64,000 bases of DNA from Pseudomonas sp. FP198 (GTDB lineage: Bacteria; Pseudomonadota; Gammaproteobacteria; Pseudomonadales; Pseudomonadaceae), in the NCBI RefSeq assembly GCF_030687895.1, contig NZ_CP117452.1:2559501-2623500 (forward strand), written 5' to 3'. Of the stretch, positions 28,008 through 37,500 are shown in pieces. The notes beneath the pieces were generated by a model that had not been told where the DNA came from, did not search any database, and worked only from the letters and a program-made list of their open reading frames with translations. A program made the position numbers and the translations under genes. Position 1 is the first letter of the stretch, and every line of letters starts with the position of its first letter.

Positions 28008-28838
28008 TTACTTCACCGCGCCGAAGGACAAACCGCGCACCAGCTGTTTCTGGCTGATCCAGCCGAAAATCAGGATCGGCGCGCAGGCCAGGGTCGAGAC
28101 GGCGGACAACTTCGCCCAGAACAGACCTTCGGGGCTGGAATACGAGGCGATCAGCGCCGTCAGCGGCGCGGCTTTGGATGAGGTGAGGTTCAGCGACCAG
28201 AACGCCTCGTTCCAGCACAGGATCAGCGACAGCAGCACCGTGGACGCCAGGCCGCCCTTGGCGATCGGCAGCAGCACGCGGACCATTTCCTGCCACAGGG
28301 TGGCACCGTCCAGGCGCGCGGCTTCGAGGATGTCGCGGGGGATGTCCTTGAAGTAGGTGTAAATCATCCAGACCACGATGGGCAGGTTGATCAGGGTGTA
28401 GATGATGATCAGCGCGAGGCGCGTGTCCAACAGGCCGAACTGCTTGGCCAGCAGGTAGATCGGCATCAGCACGCCCACCGGCGGCAGCATTTTGGTGGAG
28501 AGCATCCACAGCAGCGTGCCTTTGGTGCGCTGGGTTTCGTAGAACGCCATGGAGTAGGCCGCCGGCACCGCGATCAGCAGGCACAGGGCGGTGGCGCTGA
28601 AGGAAATCACCACCGAGTTCCAGGCGAAGCTGAAGTAGTTGCTGCGCTCGTTGATGTGCAGGTAGTTCTCCAGCGTCGGCGCGAAGATGAACTGCGGCGG
28701 CGTGGCGAAGGCATCGATTTCGGTCTTGAAGCTGGTCAGCACCATCCAGAAGATCGGAAAGAAGATCAGGATCGCGATGGCCCAGGCCAGCGTGCCCAGC
28801 AGCAGGCTTTGCAGGCGACGGGATTGTTGAAGAGTCAT
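28008..28838 (-). CDS. mtlG: Mannitol ABC transporter permease MtlG
   Basis: 276 aa with six predicted membrane segments. The EAA loop is EAARLDGATLWQEMVRVLLPI, which contacts the ATPase. It is a CUT1-family (MalG-like) carbohydrate permease. It starts 10 bases after the mtlF stop and pairs with MtlF as the membrane channel. Confidence 0.95.
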   Translation of the reverse strand: MTLQQSRRLQSLLLGTLAWAIAILIFFPIFWMVLTSFKTEIDAFATPPQFIFAPTLENYLHINERSNYFSFAWNSVVISFSATALCLLIAVPAAYSMAFYETQRTKGTLLWMLSTKMLPPVGVLMPIYLLAKQFGLLDTRLALIIIYTLINLPIVVWMIYTYFKDIPRDILEAARLDGATLWQEMVRVLLPIAKGGLASTVLLSLILCWNEAFWSLNLTSSKAAPLTALIASYSSPEGLFWAKLSAVSTLACAPILIFGWISQKQLVRGLSFGAVK

Positions 28839-28848
28839 GGCGACGGCC

Positions 28849-29784
28849 TCAATGCTTGTCGGTGAGGTTTTTGCCGATCATCCGGACCAGGATGATGGCG
28901 GCGATGTTGGCGATCACCACGGCGATCAGACCACCGGCTGACGCCATGCCGACGTCGAACTGCACCAGCGCCTGGTTGTAGATCAGGTAGGCGAGGTTGG
29001 TGGAGGCGTAGCCGGGGCCACCGTTGGTGGTGGTGAAGATCTCGGCGAATACCGACAGCAGGAAAATCGTCTCGATCATCAGCACCACGGCAATCGGACG
29101 CGCCAGGTGTGGCAGGGTCAGGTGCCAGAAAATCGCGATCGGCCCGGCACCGTCCAGGCGCGCGGCTTCTTTCTGTTCCTGGTCGAGGGACTGCATGGCG
29201 GTCATCAGGATCAGGATCGCGAAGGGCAGCCATTGCCACGACACGATGATGATGATCGACAGCAACGGGTAATGCGCCAGCCAGTCCACCGGCTGGGCAC
29301 CGAAGAGTTTCCACACCGAGGCGAGGATGCCGGAGACCGGATGGAAGATCAGGTTCTTCCAGATCAGCGCGCCGACGGTGGGCATGATGAAGAATGGCGA
29401 GATCAGCAACACCCGCACGATGCCGCGACCGAAAAACTCGCTGGCCTCCAGCAACGCGCTGATCAACACGCCGAGCACGATACTGATCAGCAGCACGCTG
29501 CCCACCAGCAGCAGGGTATTGGTGGCGCCGGGCATGAAGCCCGAATCGGTCAGGAAGTAAGTGAAGTTCTCCAGCCCGACGAATTCGTTTTCACCGGGGT
29601 AGAGCAGGTTGTAGCGGATCATCGAGAAATAGACGGTCATGCCCAGCGGCACGATCATCCACAGCAGCAACAAGGCGACCGAAGGGCTGACCAGGAACCA
29701 GCCGGGGTTGGCCAGGCGGATCTTGCGGGCTGGCGGCGGAGCAATCTCGATGGGGGCTTTGGCGGTTGTCGTTGAGCTATTCAT
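28849..29784 (-). CDS. mtlF: Mannitol ABC transporter permease MtlF
   Basis: 311 aa with six predicted membrane segments and a Pro-rich N-terminal cytoplasmic tail. The EAA loop is EAARLDGAGPIAIFWHLTLP. It is a CUT1-family (MalF/UgpA-like) permease, partner of MtlG. It is separated from mtlE by a 144-base gap holding a REPIN, an arrangement also seen at malE-malF in enteric bacteria. Confidence 0.95.
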   Translation of the reverse strand: MNSSTTTAKAPIEIAPPPARKIRLANPGWFLVSPSVALLLLWMIVPLGMTVYFSMIRYNLLYPGENEFVGLENFTYFLTDSGFMPGATNTLLLVGSVLLISIVLGVLISALLEASEFFGRGIVRVLLISPFFIMPTVGALIWKNLIFHPVSGILASVWKLFGAQPVDWLAHYPLLSIIIIVSWQWLPFAILILMTAMQSLDQEQKEAARLDGAGPIAIFWHLTLPHLARPIAVVLMIETIFLLSVFAEIFTTTNGGPGYASTNLAYLIYNQALVQFDVGMASAGGLIAVVIANIAAIILVRMIGKNLTDKH

Positions 29785-29820
29785 GGCATTGAACCGATTT
29801 AGGCAGGCCTACGAAAATCC

Positions 29821-29913
29821 ACTGTGGGAGCGAGCTTGCTCGCGATGGCGGAGTGTCAGGCAACAAAAGTGTTGAATGTGCCGACCTCATCGCGAGCAAG
29901 CTCGCTCCCACAT
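29821..29913. repeat. REPIN between mtlE and mtlF
   Basis: Inverted REP pair (CTGTGGGAGCGAGCTTGCTC at 29822, complement ending near 29911) directly downstream of the binding-protein gene on the transcript. The resulting hairpin could protect the upstream mRNA from 3' exonucleases. Confidence 0.9.
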
Positions 29914-29928
29914 AAAGGCGAAAGTGGA

Positions 29929-31240
29929 TTACTTTGGATACCCGGCGCGTTTCATCTCGCGCTCGGTGGTGGACTGCGCGGCGGTCAATGCCTGGTCCAC
30001 GCTCTGCTGGCCGGTCAGCGCGCCGGAGAAGAACTTGCCGACCTGGGTGCCGATGGCCTGGAATTCAGGAATGGTCACCAGTTGGATGCCAATGTAAGGC
30101 ACGGGCTTGAGCGTCGGTGCTTTCGGGTCGGCGACTTTCAACGACTCCAGTGTCACCTTGGCAAACGGCGCGGCCTTCATGTACTCGTCGCTGTAGGTCG
30201 AGGCGCGGGTGCCTGGCGGTACGTTGGCAATGCCGTCGGTCTTGGCGACCAGTTGGCCGTATTCCTTGGACGTTGCCCAAGTGGTGAAGACCTTGGCCGC
30301 GTCCTTGGCTTTGGAGCTGGTCGGGATGGCCAGCGACCAGGAGTACATCCACGAAGTGCCCTTGTCGGTTTTCTCGTGGGGGGCGAAGGTGAACCCGACG
30401 TGATCGGCCACCTTGCTCTGGGTCTTGTCGGTCACGAACGAACCGGCGACGCTGGCATCGACCCAAATCGCGCACTTGCCGCTGTTGAACAGGGCCAGGT
30501 TCTCGTTGAAGCCGTTGCTGGAAGCGCCCGGCGGGCCGGATTTCTTCATGTTGTCGACATAGAAGTTCAGGGCATCCTTCCACTCAGGCCCATTGAATTC
30601 CGGCTGCCACTTCTCATCGAACCAGCGCGCGCCAAAACCGTTGGCCAGGGTCGTGATGAGCGCCATGTTCTCGCCCCAACCGGCCTTGCCCCGCAGGCAC
30701 AGACCATACTGTTCCTTGGACTTGTCGGTGAGCTTTTGCGCGAATTCACCGATCTGGGTCCAGGTCGGATGCTCAGGCATGCTCAGCCCGGCGTTCTTGA
30801 ACAGGTCCGTGCGGTAATAGGTGATCGAGCTTTCGGCATAGAACGGCAGGGCGTACAACGAGCCTTTGACCGACAGGCCATCACGCACGGAAGGGAAGAC
30901 GTCGTCCAGGTCATAGGAAGCCGGCAGGTCTTTCATGGGCTCCAGCCAGCCCTTGGCGCCCCACAGTGCGGCTTCGTACATGCCAATGGTCAACACATCG
31001 AACTGTCCACCCTGGGTGGCGATGTCGGTGGTCAGGCGTTGACGCAGGACGTTTTTCTTCGAGGACCACCCAGTTCAGCGTGATGTCCGGGTGCTCGGCC
31101 TCGAAGGTCTTCGAGAGCTTTTGCATGCGGATCATGTCGCTGTTGTTGACGGTGGCAATGGTCAGGGTTTGCGCGCCGAAACTGACGCTGCTGAGGGTCA
31201 TGCAGGTGGAGACAAGCAGAGCTTTTACCGAAGGTTTCAT
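29929..31240 (-). pseudogene. mtlE: Mannitol/sorbitol-binding protein MtlE, broken by a one-base frameshift
   Basis: Start ATG at 31240 with AAGGAG upstream; signal peptide ends near FGAQ. The 1312-base span is 437 codons plus one base. At plus-strand 31052-31056 a run of five T (GAA-GAA-AAA-CGT on the minus strand) should be four. Removing one base restores a continuous 436-residue CUT1 binding protein (LEENVLRQRLTTDIATQGG across the junction). As read, translation from the start ends at 30911 after 109 residues. The remainder (29929 to ~31050) is well preserved, including YALPFYAESSITYYR. This is a recent mutation or a sequencing error in a homopolymer. All other operon genes are intact. 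Confidence 0.9.
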
Positions 31241-31364
31241 CGCGCACTCCTTTTCCGCGCCCACGGGCTGCAGAAGGACAGTTATTGTTTTTGTGTCTTC
31301 CGGATGAGAGGAAGAATGTGCGCTGATTACAGCCCTCAATGGATTGCATGACAAATCATTCGTC

Positions 31365-31391
31365 GCACTTTTACTGATACTTTTTTGCACT
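31365..31391 (-). promoter_or_regulatory. Candidate MtlR binding site upstream of mtlE
   Basis: On the minus strand AGTGC occurs twice in direct orientation with a 22-base period (plus-strand GCACT at 31365-31369 and 31387-31391), in an A-rich context about 125-150 bases upstream of the mtlE ATG. Two direct half-sites about two helical turns apart are typical of AraC-family activators such as MtlR. The exact operator is inferred. Confidence 0.5.
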
Positions 31392-31411
31392 GTGGGTTTG
31401 ATGGTAATCAT

Positions 31412-31540
31412 TTGTGGCGAGGGGATTTATCCCCGTTGGGGCGCGAAGCGGCCCCCTGCGTCCTGCCTGACACCCGGCAGTGGCCAATACATTTTGGGGC
31501 CGCTTCGCAGCCCAGCGGGGATAAATCCCCTCGCCACAAG
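31412..31540. repeat. Long inverted repeat, second family (copy 3), between mtlR and mtlE
   Basis: Ends TTGTGGCGAGGGGATTTATC and complement (ATAAATCCCCTCGCCACAA), with inner CCCCGTTGGG/CCCAGCGGGG arms. It is the most symmetrical of the three copies. Lying just after the mtlR stop and before the mtlE promoter, it may end the mtlR transcript. With the MtlR site and mtlE leader it fills the 318-base gap. Confidence 0.88.
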
Positions 31541-31558
31541 GGGAAGGCTGAGGGTGGG

Positions 31559-32464
31559 TCAGGCCTGGTTCTGCTCGGTCAGCCGCTGGACCGCCAGCCG
31601 CCGATAATGAGATGGCGTCATGCCCTTGAGTTGCTGGAAGCGCCGGTTGAAGTTGGAAATATTGTTGAAGCCCGACTCGAAGCACACGTCGGTCACCGGT
31701 TTGTCGCCATCGGCCAGCAACTCGCAGGATTTGCTGATGCGCAGTCGGTTGACGAACTCGATGAAGCAACGCCCCGTGGCTTGCTTGAAAACCCGGCTGA
31801 AATAGGTGGGTTTCATGCCCAGGTGCTCGGCGACTTCTTCCAGGGGCAACTCCCTGGCGTAGTGGGCAAAGATGTAATCCACCGCGCGGTTGGTGCGGTC
31901 GATGCTGTGCTCGTCCGCCGCGTGGGGCGTGGTGGCGCCCGAAAGCAGTTGGAAGTCGTCGCAGGCCGCCAGCAGCTCCATGAGAATGAAAAAATAGCCC
32001 AGTCGGCTCATGCCCTGGGCGTCGGCGATGCGTTGCATCAACGTCATGGCCTGGCGGATGGTGCGCTTGCAGCGAAATTCGATGCCGTGCTGGGCACGCT
32101 CCAGCAGCGGAGCGAGGGTCTTGAGCTCGGCGAACACCTGGTTGCCGCTTTCAAACAGCTCATCGGTGAAGTTCACCAGCATGTCGCGCTTGGGCACCAC
32201 TTCGTCCTCCGCCACCTGGCTGATCCAGTTGTGGGGCAGGTTGGGGCCGGTAAGGAACAGCGACTGCGGAGAAAAATTGCCGATGTAGTCGCCGATGAAG
32301 ACTTTGCCCGAACTGGCGACGATCAGGTGCAGCTCGTATTCCTTGTGGAAATGCCAGCGCACCAGCGGGCAGGGAAAGCCGTGCTGGCGATAGATGATGG
32401 ACAGCCCGTTGTGGTCGTCCATCAACTCGTAGGAAGGGTCGGTGACTCTGGCTGTTCGGGTCAT
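31559..32464 (-). CDS. mtlR: AraC-family activator of the mannitol operon
   Basis: 301 aa from the ATG at 32464. The N-terminal cupin-like sensor (RWHFHKEYELHLI, GDYIGNFSPQSLFLTGPNLPHNW) spans ~15-130. Two C-terminal HTH motifs span ~200-295 (LEEVAEHLGMKPTYFSRVFKQATG, broken here by domain; and ISNFNRRFQQLKGMTPSHYRR). MtlR of P. fluorescens activates mtlE transcription in response to mannitol, sorbitol or arabitol. It lies upstream of mtlE in the same direction, as in the characterised operon. Confidence 0.93.
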   Translation of the reverse strand: MTRTARVTDPSYELMDDHNGLSIIYRQHGFPCPLVRWHFHKEYELHLIVASSGKVFIGDYIGNFSPQSLFLTGPNLPHNWISQVAEDEVVPKRDMLVNFTDELFESGNQVFAELKTLAPLLERAQHGIEFRCKRTIRQAMTLMQRIADAQGMSRLGYFFILMELLAACDDFQLLSGATTPHAADEHSIDRTNRAVDYIFAHYARELPLEEVAEHLGMKPTYFSRVFKQATGRCFIEFVNRLRISKSCELLADGDKPVTDVCFESGFNNISNFNRRFQQLKGMTPSHYRRLAVQRLTEQNQA

Positions 32465-32543
32465 GGGCCTGGCGCTTTTATTGTTATCGCCGCTGGATAA
32501 TGCCCCCTTCGCCGCGCAGGTTCCAGCCCCGGGAGAAGGCCGG

Positions 32544-33836
32544 TCAGCTGTTGCGGTTCTTCTCTTCGATCCACTGGGACATGTACTGGGTGCTCTTGTG
32601 CTGATGATGGCGCAGCATGCTGCCGGTGAAGTTGTCCCGGCGTCGGCGCGACAGATCGGCACGACAGGCGTTGATGCTGTCGATCAGCGCCGGGCCGTGC
32701 ACCTGCCGGCGAAAGCGCGCCGCCAGCAAAGCCAGCCCGGCATCCTGGGCATCGGCCCAGCGTGCCTGATCGCTATACAACTGCACGGCGGCGCTGGCAA
32801 TGTCCTCGGCGCTCTGCGCGATGACACCGGGCCAAGGCATGCCGGCGTGCATGGCTTCGGCACCGATGGGCGTGGTGACGCTGGGCGTGCCGCAGAGCAT
32901 GGCTTCGATCAGTTTGCCCTTGATGCCTGCGCCGAAACGCAGGGGGGCCAGGCAGATGCGCGCCGCGGACATGACCTGCAAGGCGTCCTCCGCCCAGTTC
33001 ATGATGTGGAAGCCTTGGGCCGGGTTATGCAGCGCTGCGGCCTTGGGCGGGGTGTAGGCGCCATACAGATGCAGCTGTGCACCGGGCAGTCGCTGGCGAA
33101 TCAGCGGCCACACGGCATTTTTCATCCAGAGTACGGCGTCCCAGTTCGGTGCATGGCGGAAATTGCCGATGCTGAGGAAGTTCGCCCGTTCTTCGAAAGG
33201 TACGAAGGCTTGCTCAGGCAGGTCGAGCATCAAGGGGCACCAGAGCAACAGTTCACGGGGCACCTTGAAGTGCTCCACCAACAGCTCGATCTCGACCTCG
33301 GACACCATCAGGTTCAGATCGCATCGATACAGGGCGGCAATTTCCCGTTTGGCCAGGTCGGTGTCGGCCATGAGCTCGAATTCTTCGCGCAGGGCGGGGG
33401 CGAACAGGTCGCTGAAATCCTCGCCGGCTTCATCAGCTTTCAAGCGATCCTTCAAGCGCTGGTGCCGCGCGTGACGCAGGCTTTGCAGATCGGAGGTTTC
33501 CAGCACGCGCAGGGCGTCGGGGCAGTGCTTCTCGACTCGCCAGCCAAACTGTTCTTCCATCATGTACTGGTCGAACAGGACGACATCGGGCGCGAGTTCG
33601 CTGATGAACGCGTCGAAACTGCTGCTATTGAGCTCGATCGGTACCTCGCGGATGCCCAGGGCGATCAGGTCGGCGCGGTTTTCCCCGGGCCTGGCCGGGC
33701 TGCTGAAGGTGATGTCCCAGCCTTGCCCGAGAAAAGCCTCCAACAACTGCATGACATGCCCACCGGCCGCCGATGAGCGTGGCTCGGGCCAGACATAGCC
33801 GATCACCAGGACCTTGGTGGCGGTGGGATGAGACAT
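32544..33836 (-). CDS. Glycosyltransferase, GT-B fold (GT4-like)
   Basis: 430 aa from the ATG at 33836, nine bases after AAGGA; an ATG three codons upstream touches that site and is less likely. The N-terminal domain has VLVIGYVWPEPRSSAAGGHVMQLL, a GT-B glycine loop. The C-terminal domain has FLSIGNFRHAPNWDAV and APLRFGAGIKGKLIEAMLCGTPSVTT, the sugar-nucleotide site with E/G residues of GT4. The acceptor is unknown. No other polysaccharide gene is adjacent. A single-domain receiver gene 75 bases upstream in the same direction may share its transcript. The C-terminal ~40 residues are basic and not part of the fold. Confidence 0.85.
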   Translation of the reverse strand: MSHPTATKVLVIGYVWPEPRSSAAGGHVMQLLEAFLGQGWDITFSSPARPGENRADLIALGIREVPIELNSSSFDAFISELAPDVVLFDQYMMEEQFGWRVEKHCPDALRVLETSDLQSLRHARHQRLKDRLKADEAGEDFSDLFAPALREEFELMADTDLAKREIAALYRCDLNLMVSEVEIELLVEHFKVPRELLLWCPLMLDLPEQAFVPFEERANFLSIGNFRHAPNWDAVLWMKNAVWPLIRQRLPGAQLHLYGAYTPPKAAALHNPAQGFHIMNWAEDALQVMSAARICLAPLRFGAGIKGKLIEAMLCGTPSVTTPIGAEAMHAGMPWPGVIAQSAEDIASAAVQLYSDQARWADAQDAGLALLAARFRRQVHGPALIDSINACRADLSRRRRDNFTGSMLRHHQHKSTQYMSQWIEEKNRNS

Positions 33837-33911
33837 GACGGACATTCCTTGAGGCGGGTCAGGCGCGGTCGGCGCGCGGGGCGCCGATAGTGACCAAGAA
33901 TGCGCCTGGGC

Positions 33912-34283
33912 TCAAGAAAGAATCTTTTTGACCTTGTCGCGTAGTTGGTCGATGGAGAAGGGTTTGCCGATCACGTTCATGCCTTCGGGCACATCGATGC
34001 TTTCGGCGTAACCGCTGGCGAACAGGATCGGCAGCCCTGGCCTGGCCAGTTGGGCCTGTTTCGCCAGTTCGCGGCCGTCCATGACCGGCAGGCCGACGTC
34101 CGTCATCATCAGGGCGATGGGCTGAGCTTCATTGCGCAGAAACTCAAGCGCCTGCTCACAGCCGTCAGCCTCCAAAACCTTGTATTCCAGTTCCTCCAGC
34201 ACGTCGACGATCAACATGCGCACGATGTTGTCGTCTTCGACTACCAGGATGGTGGAGGGGGTGTCAGAGGCGGGGACGGACAT
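33912..34283 (-). CDS. Single-domain response regulator
   Basis: 123 aa from the ATG at 34283 (GAGAAG upstream). A stand-alone receiver: acidic pocket EDD (16-18), phosphoacceptor Asp62 in MMTDVGLPVMDG, switch region FASGYAES and the conserved Lys in IGKPFS. It has no output domain, so it acts by protein contact or as a phosphate sink/relay. Divergent from the large hybrid kinase, which is its most likely phosphodonor. Confidence 0.9.
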   Translation of the reverse strand: MSVPASDTPSTILVVEDDNIVRMLIVDVLEELEYKVLEADGCEQALEFLRNEAQPIALMMTDVGLPVMDGRELAKQAQLARPGLPILFASGYAESIDVPEGMNVIGKPFSIDQLRDKVKKILS

Positions 34284-34357
34284 AATAGACTTCTCGGAAG
34301 ATGGAATCGGTAGGGGCGCGGCAAAAGTAGCCGTATGCATGAGAAGTCGCGAAGCGG

Positions 34358-34410
34358 CACAAGTTCCCGAGGTTGTACAAGAAAGGATCTATAGTACAAG
34401 AGCTGACAAG
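34358..34410. promoter_or_regulatory. Four direct ACAAG repeats between divergent signalling genes
   Basis: NACAAG occurs at 34358-34363, 34376-34381, 34395-34400 and 34405-34410; spacings are 18, 19 and 10 bases. The middle two share GTACAAG. They lie about 75-130 bases from the receiver start and about 130-180 bases from the kinase start, where an activator or repressor array could control both. The binding factor is unknown. Confidence 0.4.
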
Positions 34411-34538
34411 GATAGTCGCATCCTTATGACCCGGTCGTACCGTCAGGAAATTGTGGCATTGCCTTGTCAGATGTGTGGATCCAACCCGTATTTTTGGGCA
34501 AACTCCATCGTCTTCAACTGTCCACCAAGGCCTTTTCC

Positions 34539-37500
34539 ATGACTCCTTCGTCTTCGGTCGACGAACAAAGTTTTCGTAAACTCCTGAGCCGCAATATCAG
34601 CCTGCCACTGGGCATGGGCGCACTCAGCGCGGTGTTTTTCATCGTGTTGATCACTTATCTGCTGTCGGTGATCCAGTGGGTCGGGCACACCGACAGGGTC
34701 ATCAACAATGCCAATGAAGCGCTGAAGCTGAGCGTCGATCTGGAAACCGGCATGCGCGGTTACCTGCTGAGCGGCGATGAGCATTTCCTCGACCCTTACG
34801 AGGTGGCCAAGCCGCGCATCGCCGTGGCGCTGGATACATTGTTGGAACTGACAGCCGACAATCCCGTCCAGACCGATCGCCTGCGTAAGGTCCAGGCACT
34901 GCAGACGGAATGGGCCAACTATGCCCAGAGCATGATCGACCTGCAGCGCAGCAGCGGTGATTACCGCGGTGCGGTGAAGAAGGGGCGTGGCAAACGGCTG
35001 ACGGACGAGATCCGCACGACCTTCGAAGACATCGTCGCAACCGAGCAGCAGTTGCGCGCCGAGCGCAACGAGCAGGTGCGTACCACCACGCTCTGGAGCA
35101 TTGCCCTGTATTTGCTCTTCGTCGCAGCCATCAGCGGGTTGCTGGCTTACGTGGGGCGGCGCGATCTGCTGGCCCTGTCGAGCAACTACAGCGCGAGCCT
35201 GAAAGTCCAGCAAGAAAGCGCCCTGCATCTGGAAAAGCAGGCGTGGTTGCGCAACGGCCAGACTCAACTGGCCGAGCAGGTGCTCGGCCAACTGACGCTG
35301 AATCTGTTGGGGCGCAACATCCTGCAGTTCTGCGCCCAGTACCTGGGCAGCGTCGTTGCCGCGCTGTATGCGCGGGAAGAAAACGGCGTGCTCAAGCGCA
35401 TCGCCACCTATGGCATGTCCCGGGAAGACGACGAACAACACCAGGTGGTCATGGACGGCGAGGGCATCGTCGGACAGGCCGTACGCCAAGGACGACTCAT
35501 CCATCTGGATGACGTGCCACGCGATTATCTCAAGGTCAGCTCAGGGCTCGGCCAAGGGCTGCCCAACTGCGTGATGGTGGTGCCGACCCGTGACGACGAC
35601 CGCATCAATGGTGTCATCGAGCTGGGCTTCCTGCGTCCCCTGACCGGGCGGGACACCGAGTTGCTGGAACTGGTCGCCGGCAACATCGGTACCTCCATCG
35701 AGGCGGCCCGGTACCGTCAGCGTCTGCAAGAAGTACTGGCCGAAACCCAGCAACTCAACGAAGAGCTGCAGGTGCAGCAGGAAGAACTCAAGACGGCCAA
35801 CGAAGAGCTCGAAGAACAGTCGCGCATCCTCAAGGAATCCCAGGCCCACCTGGAAGCCCAGCAACAGGAGCTGGAGCAGACCAACGAGCAGTTGGCCGAG
35901 CAGCGCGACGCCATGGACCAGAAGAACAGCGAGTTGAACCTGGCCCAGATCCAGTTGCAGGAGCGCGCCGAAGAGCTGCAGCGTTCGAGCAAGTACAAGT
36001 CCGAGTTCCTCGCCAATATGTCCCATGAGCTGCGCACGCCGCTGAACAGCTCGTTGATCCTGTCCAAGCTGCTGGCGGAGAACCCGCAGAAGAACCTCAG
36101 CGACGAACAGGTCAAGTTTGCCGAATCGATCTACTCCGCCGGCAATGACTTGCTGAACCTGATCAACGACATCCTGGACATTTCCAAGGTCGAGGCCGGA
36201 AAACTCGAGGTGCGCCCGGAAAACACCAGCGTGCCTCGCCTGGTCGAAGGGCTGCGGGACATGTTCAAGCCGTTGGCGGCCGACAAGGGCCTGAGTTTCG
36301 AGGTGCAGTTGCAGCCTGGCGCGCCGTCGATGCTGTATACCGATCGCCAGCGCCTGGAGCAGGTGCTCAAGAACCTTTTGTCCAATGCGGTGAAGTTCAC
36401 CGAGCAGGGTTCCGTCTGCCTGACCGTCACCGGCCAGCCTGGCTCGGGTATCGCGTTCATGGTGCGCGATTCGGGGATCGGCATCGCCGCCGACCAGCAG
36501 CAGAGTATTTTCGAGGCGTTCCGCCAGGCCGACGGCACCACCAATCGGCGTTACGGCGGCACCGGCCTGGGACTGTCGATTTCCCGCGACCTGGCGACGT
36601 TGCTCGGCGGCTCGATCTCGGTCTCCAGCGAGCCGGGGCAGGGCAGTGTGTTCACGCTGGTAATGCCTGAGCGTTATGTCGAGCCAGGGGAGGCGCCTGT
36701 CGAACCGATGGCGTTCACCCCGACGACCACTGCCCCGGCCCCGGCCCGTGTGCCGGCTCCGGCACTGATCGCCGAGGTGGAAACTCCTGTCCCGCAGTTC
36801 GCCGATGACCGGGACAAGGCGCCTTTCGATACCCGTTGCATTCTGGTTATCGAAGACGAACCGAAGTTCGCCCGGATCCTGTTCGATCTGGCCCATGAAC
36901 TCGGCTACCAATGCCTGGTTGCCCATGGCGCTGACGAAGGCTTTGACCTGGCCTTGCAACTGAGCCCGGACGCGATCCTGCTGGACATGCGCCTGCCGGA
37001 CCATTCCGGGCTGACCGTGTTGCAGCGGCTCAAGGAGCAGGCCCAGACCCGGCACATCCCGGTGCACGTCATTTCCGTCGAGGACCGCGTCGAAGCGGCG
37101 ATGCACATGGGCGCCATCGGTTATGCCGTCAAACCGACGACCCGAGAAGAGCTCAAGGATGTTTTCGCACGCCTGGAAGCCAAGTTGACCCAGAAGGTCA
37201 AGCGCGTGCTGCTGGTGGAAGACGATGACTTGCAGCGCGACAGCATTACCCGGCTGATCGGCGACGATGACATCGAGATCACCGCCGTCGGCCTGGCGCA
37301 GCAGGCCCTGGACCTGCTGCGCACGCATGTCTATGACTGCATGATCATCGATCTCAAGCTGCCGGATATGCTCGGCAATGATTTGCTCAAGCGCATGTCC
37401 AGCGAAGAGATCTGCTCGTTTCCGCCGGTGATCGTCTACACCGGGCGCAACCTGACCCGTGATGAAGAAGCCGAACTGCGCAAATATTCGCGCTCGATCA

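Noticed and set aside
31047..31060. Programmed frameshift in mtlE
   Set aside because: The A-run is only five bases with no stimulatory structure or stop nearby. Binding-protein genes are not known to use recoding. A plain mutation or sequencing error is simpler.
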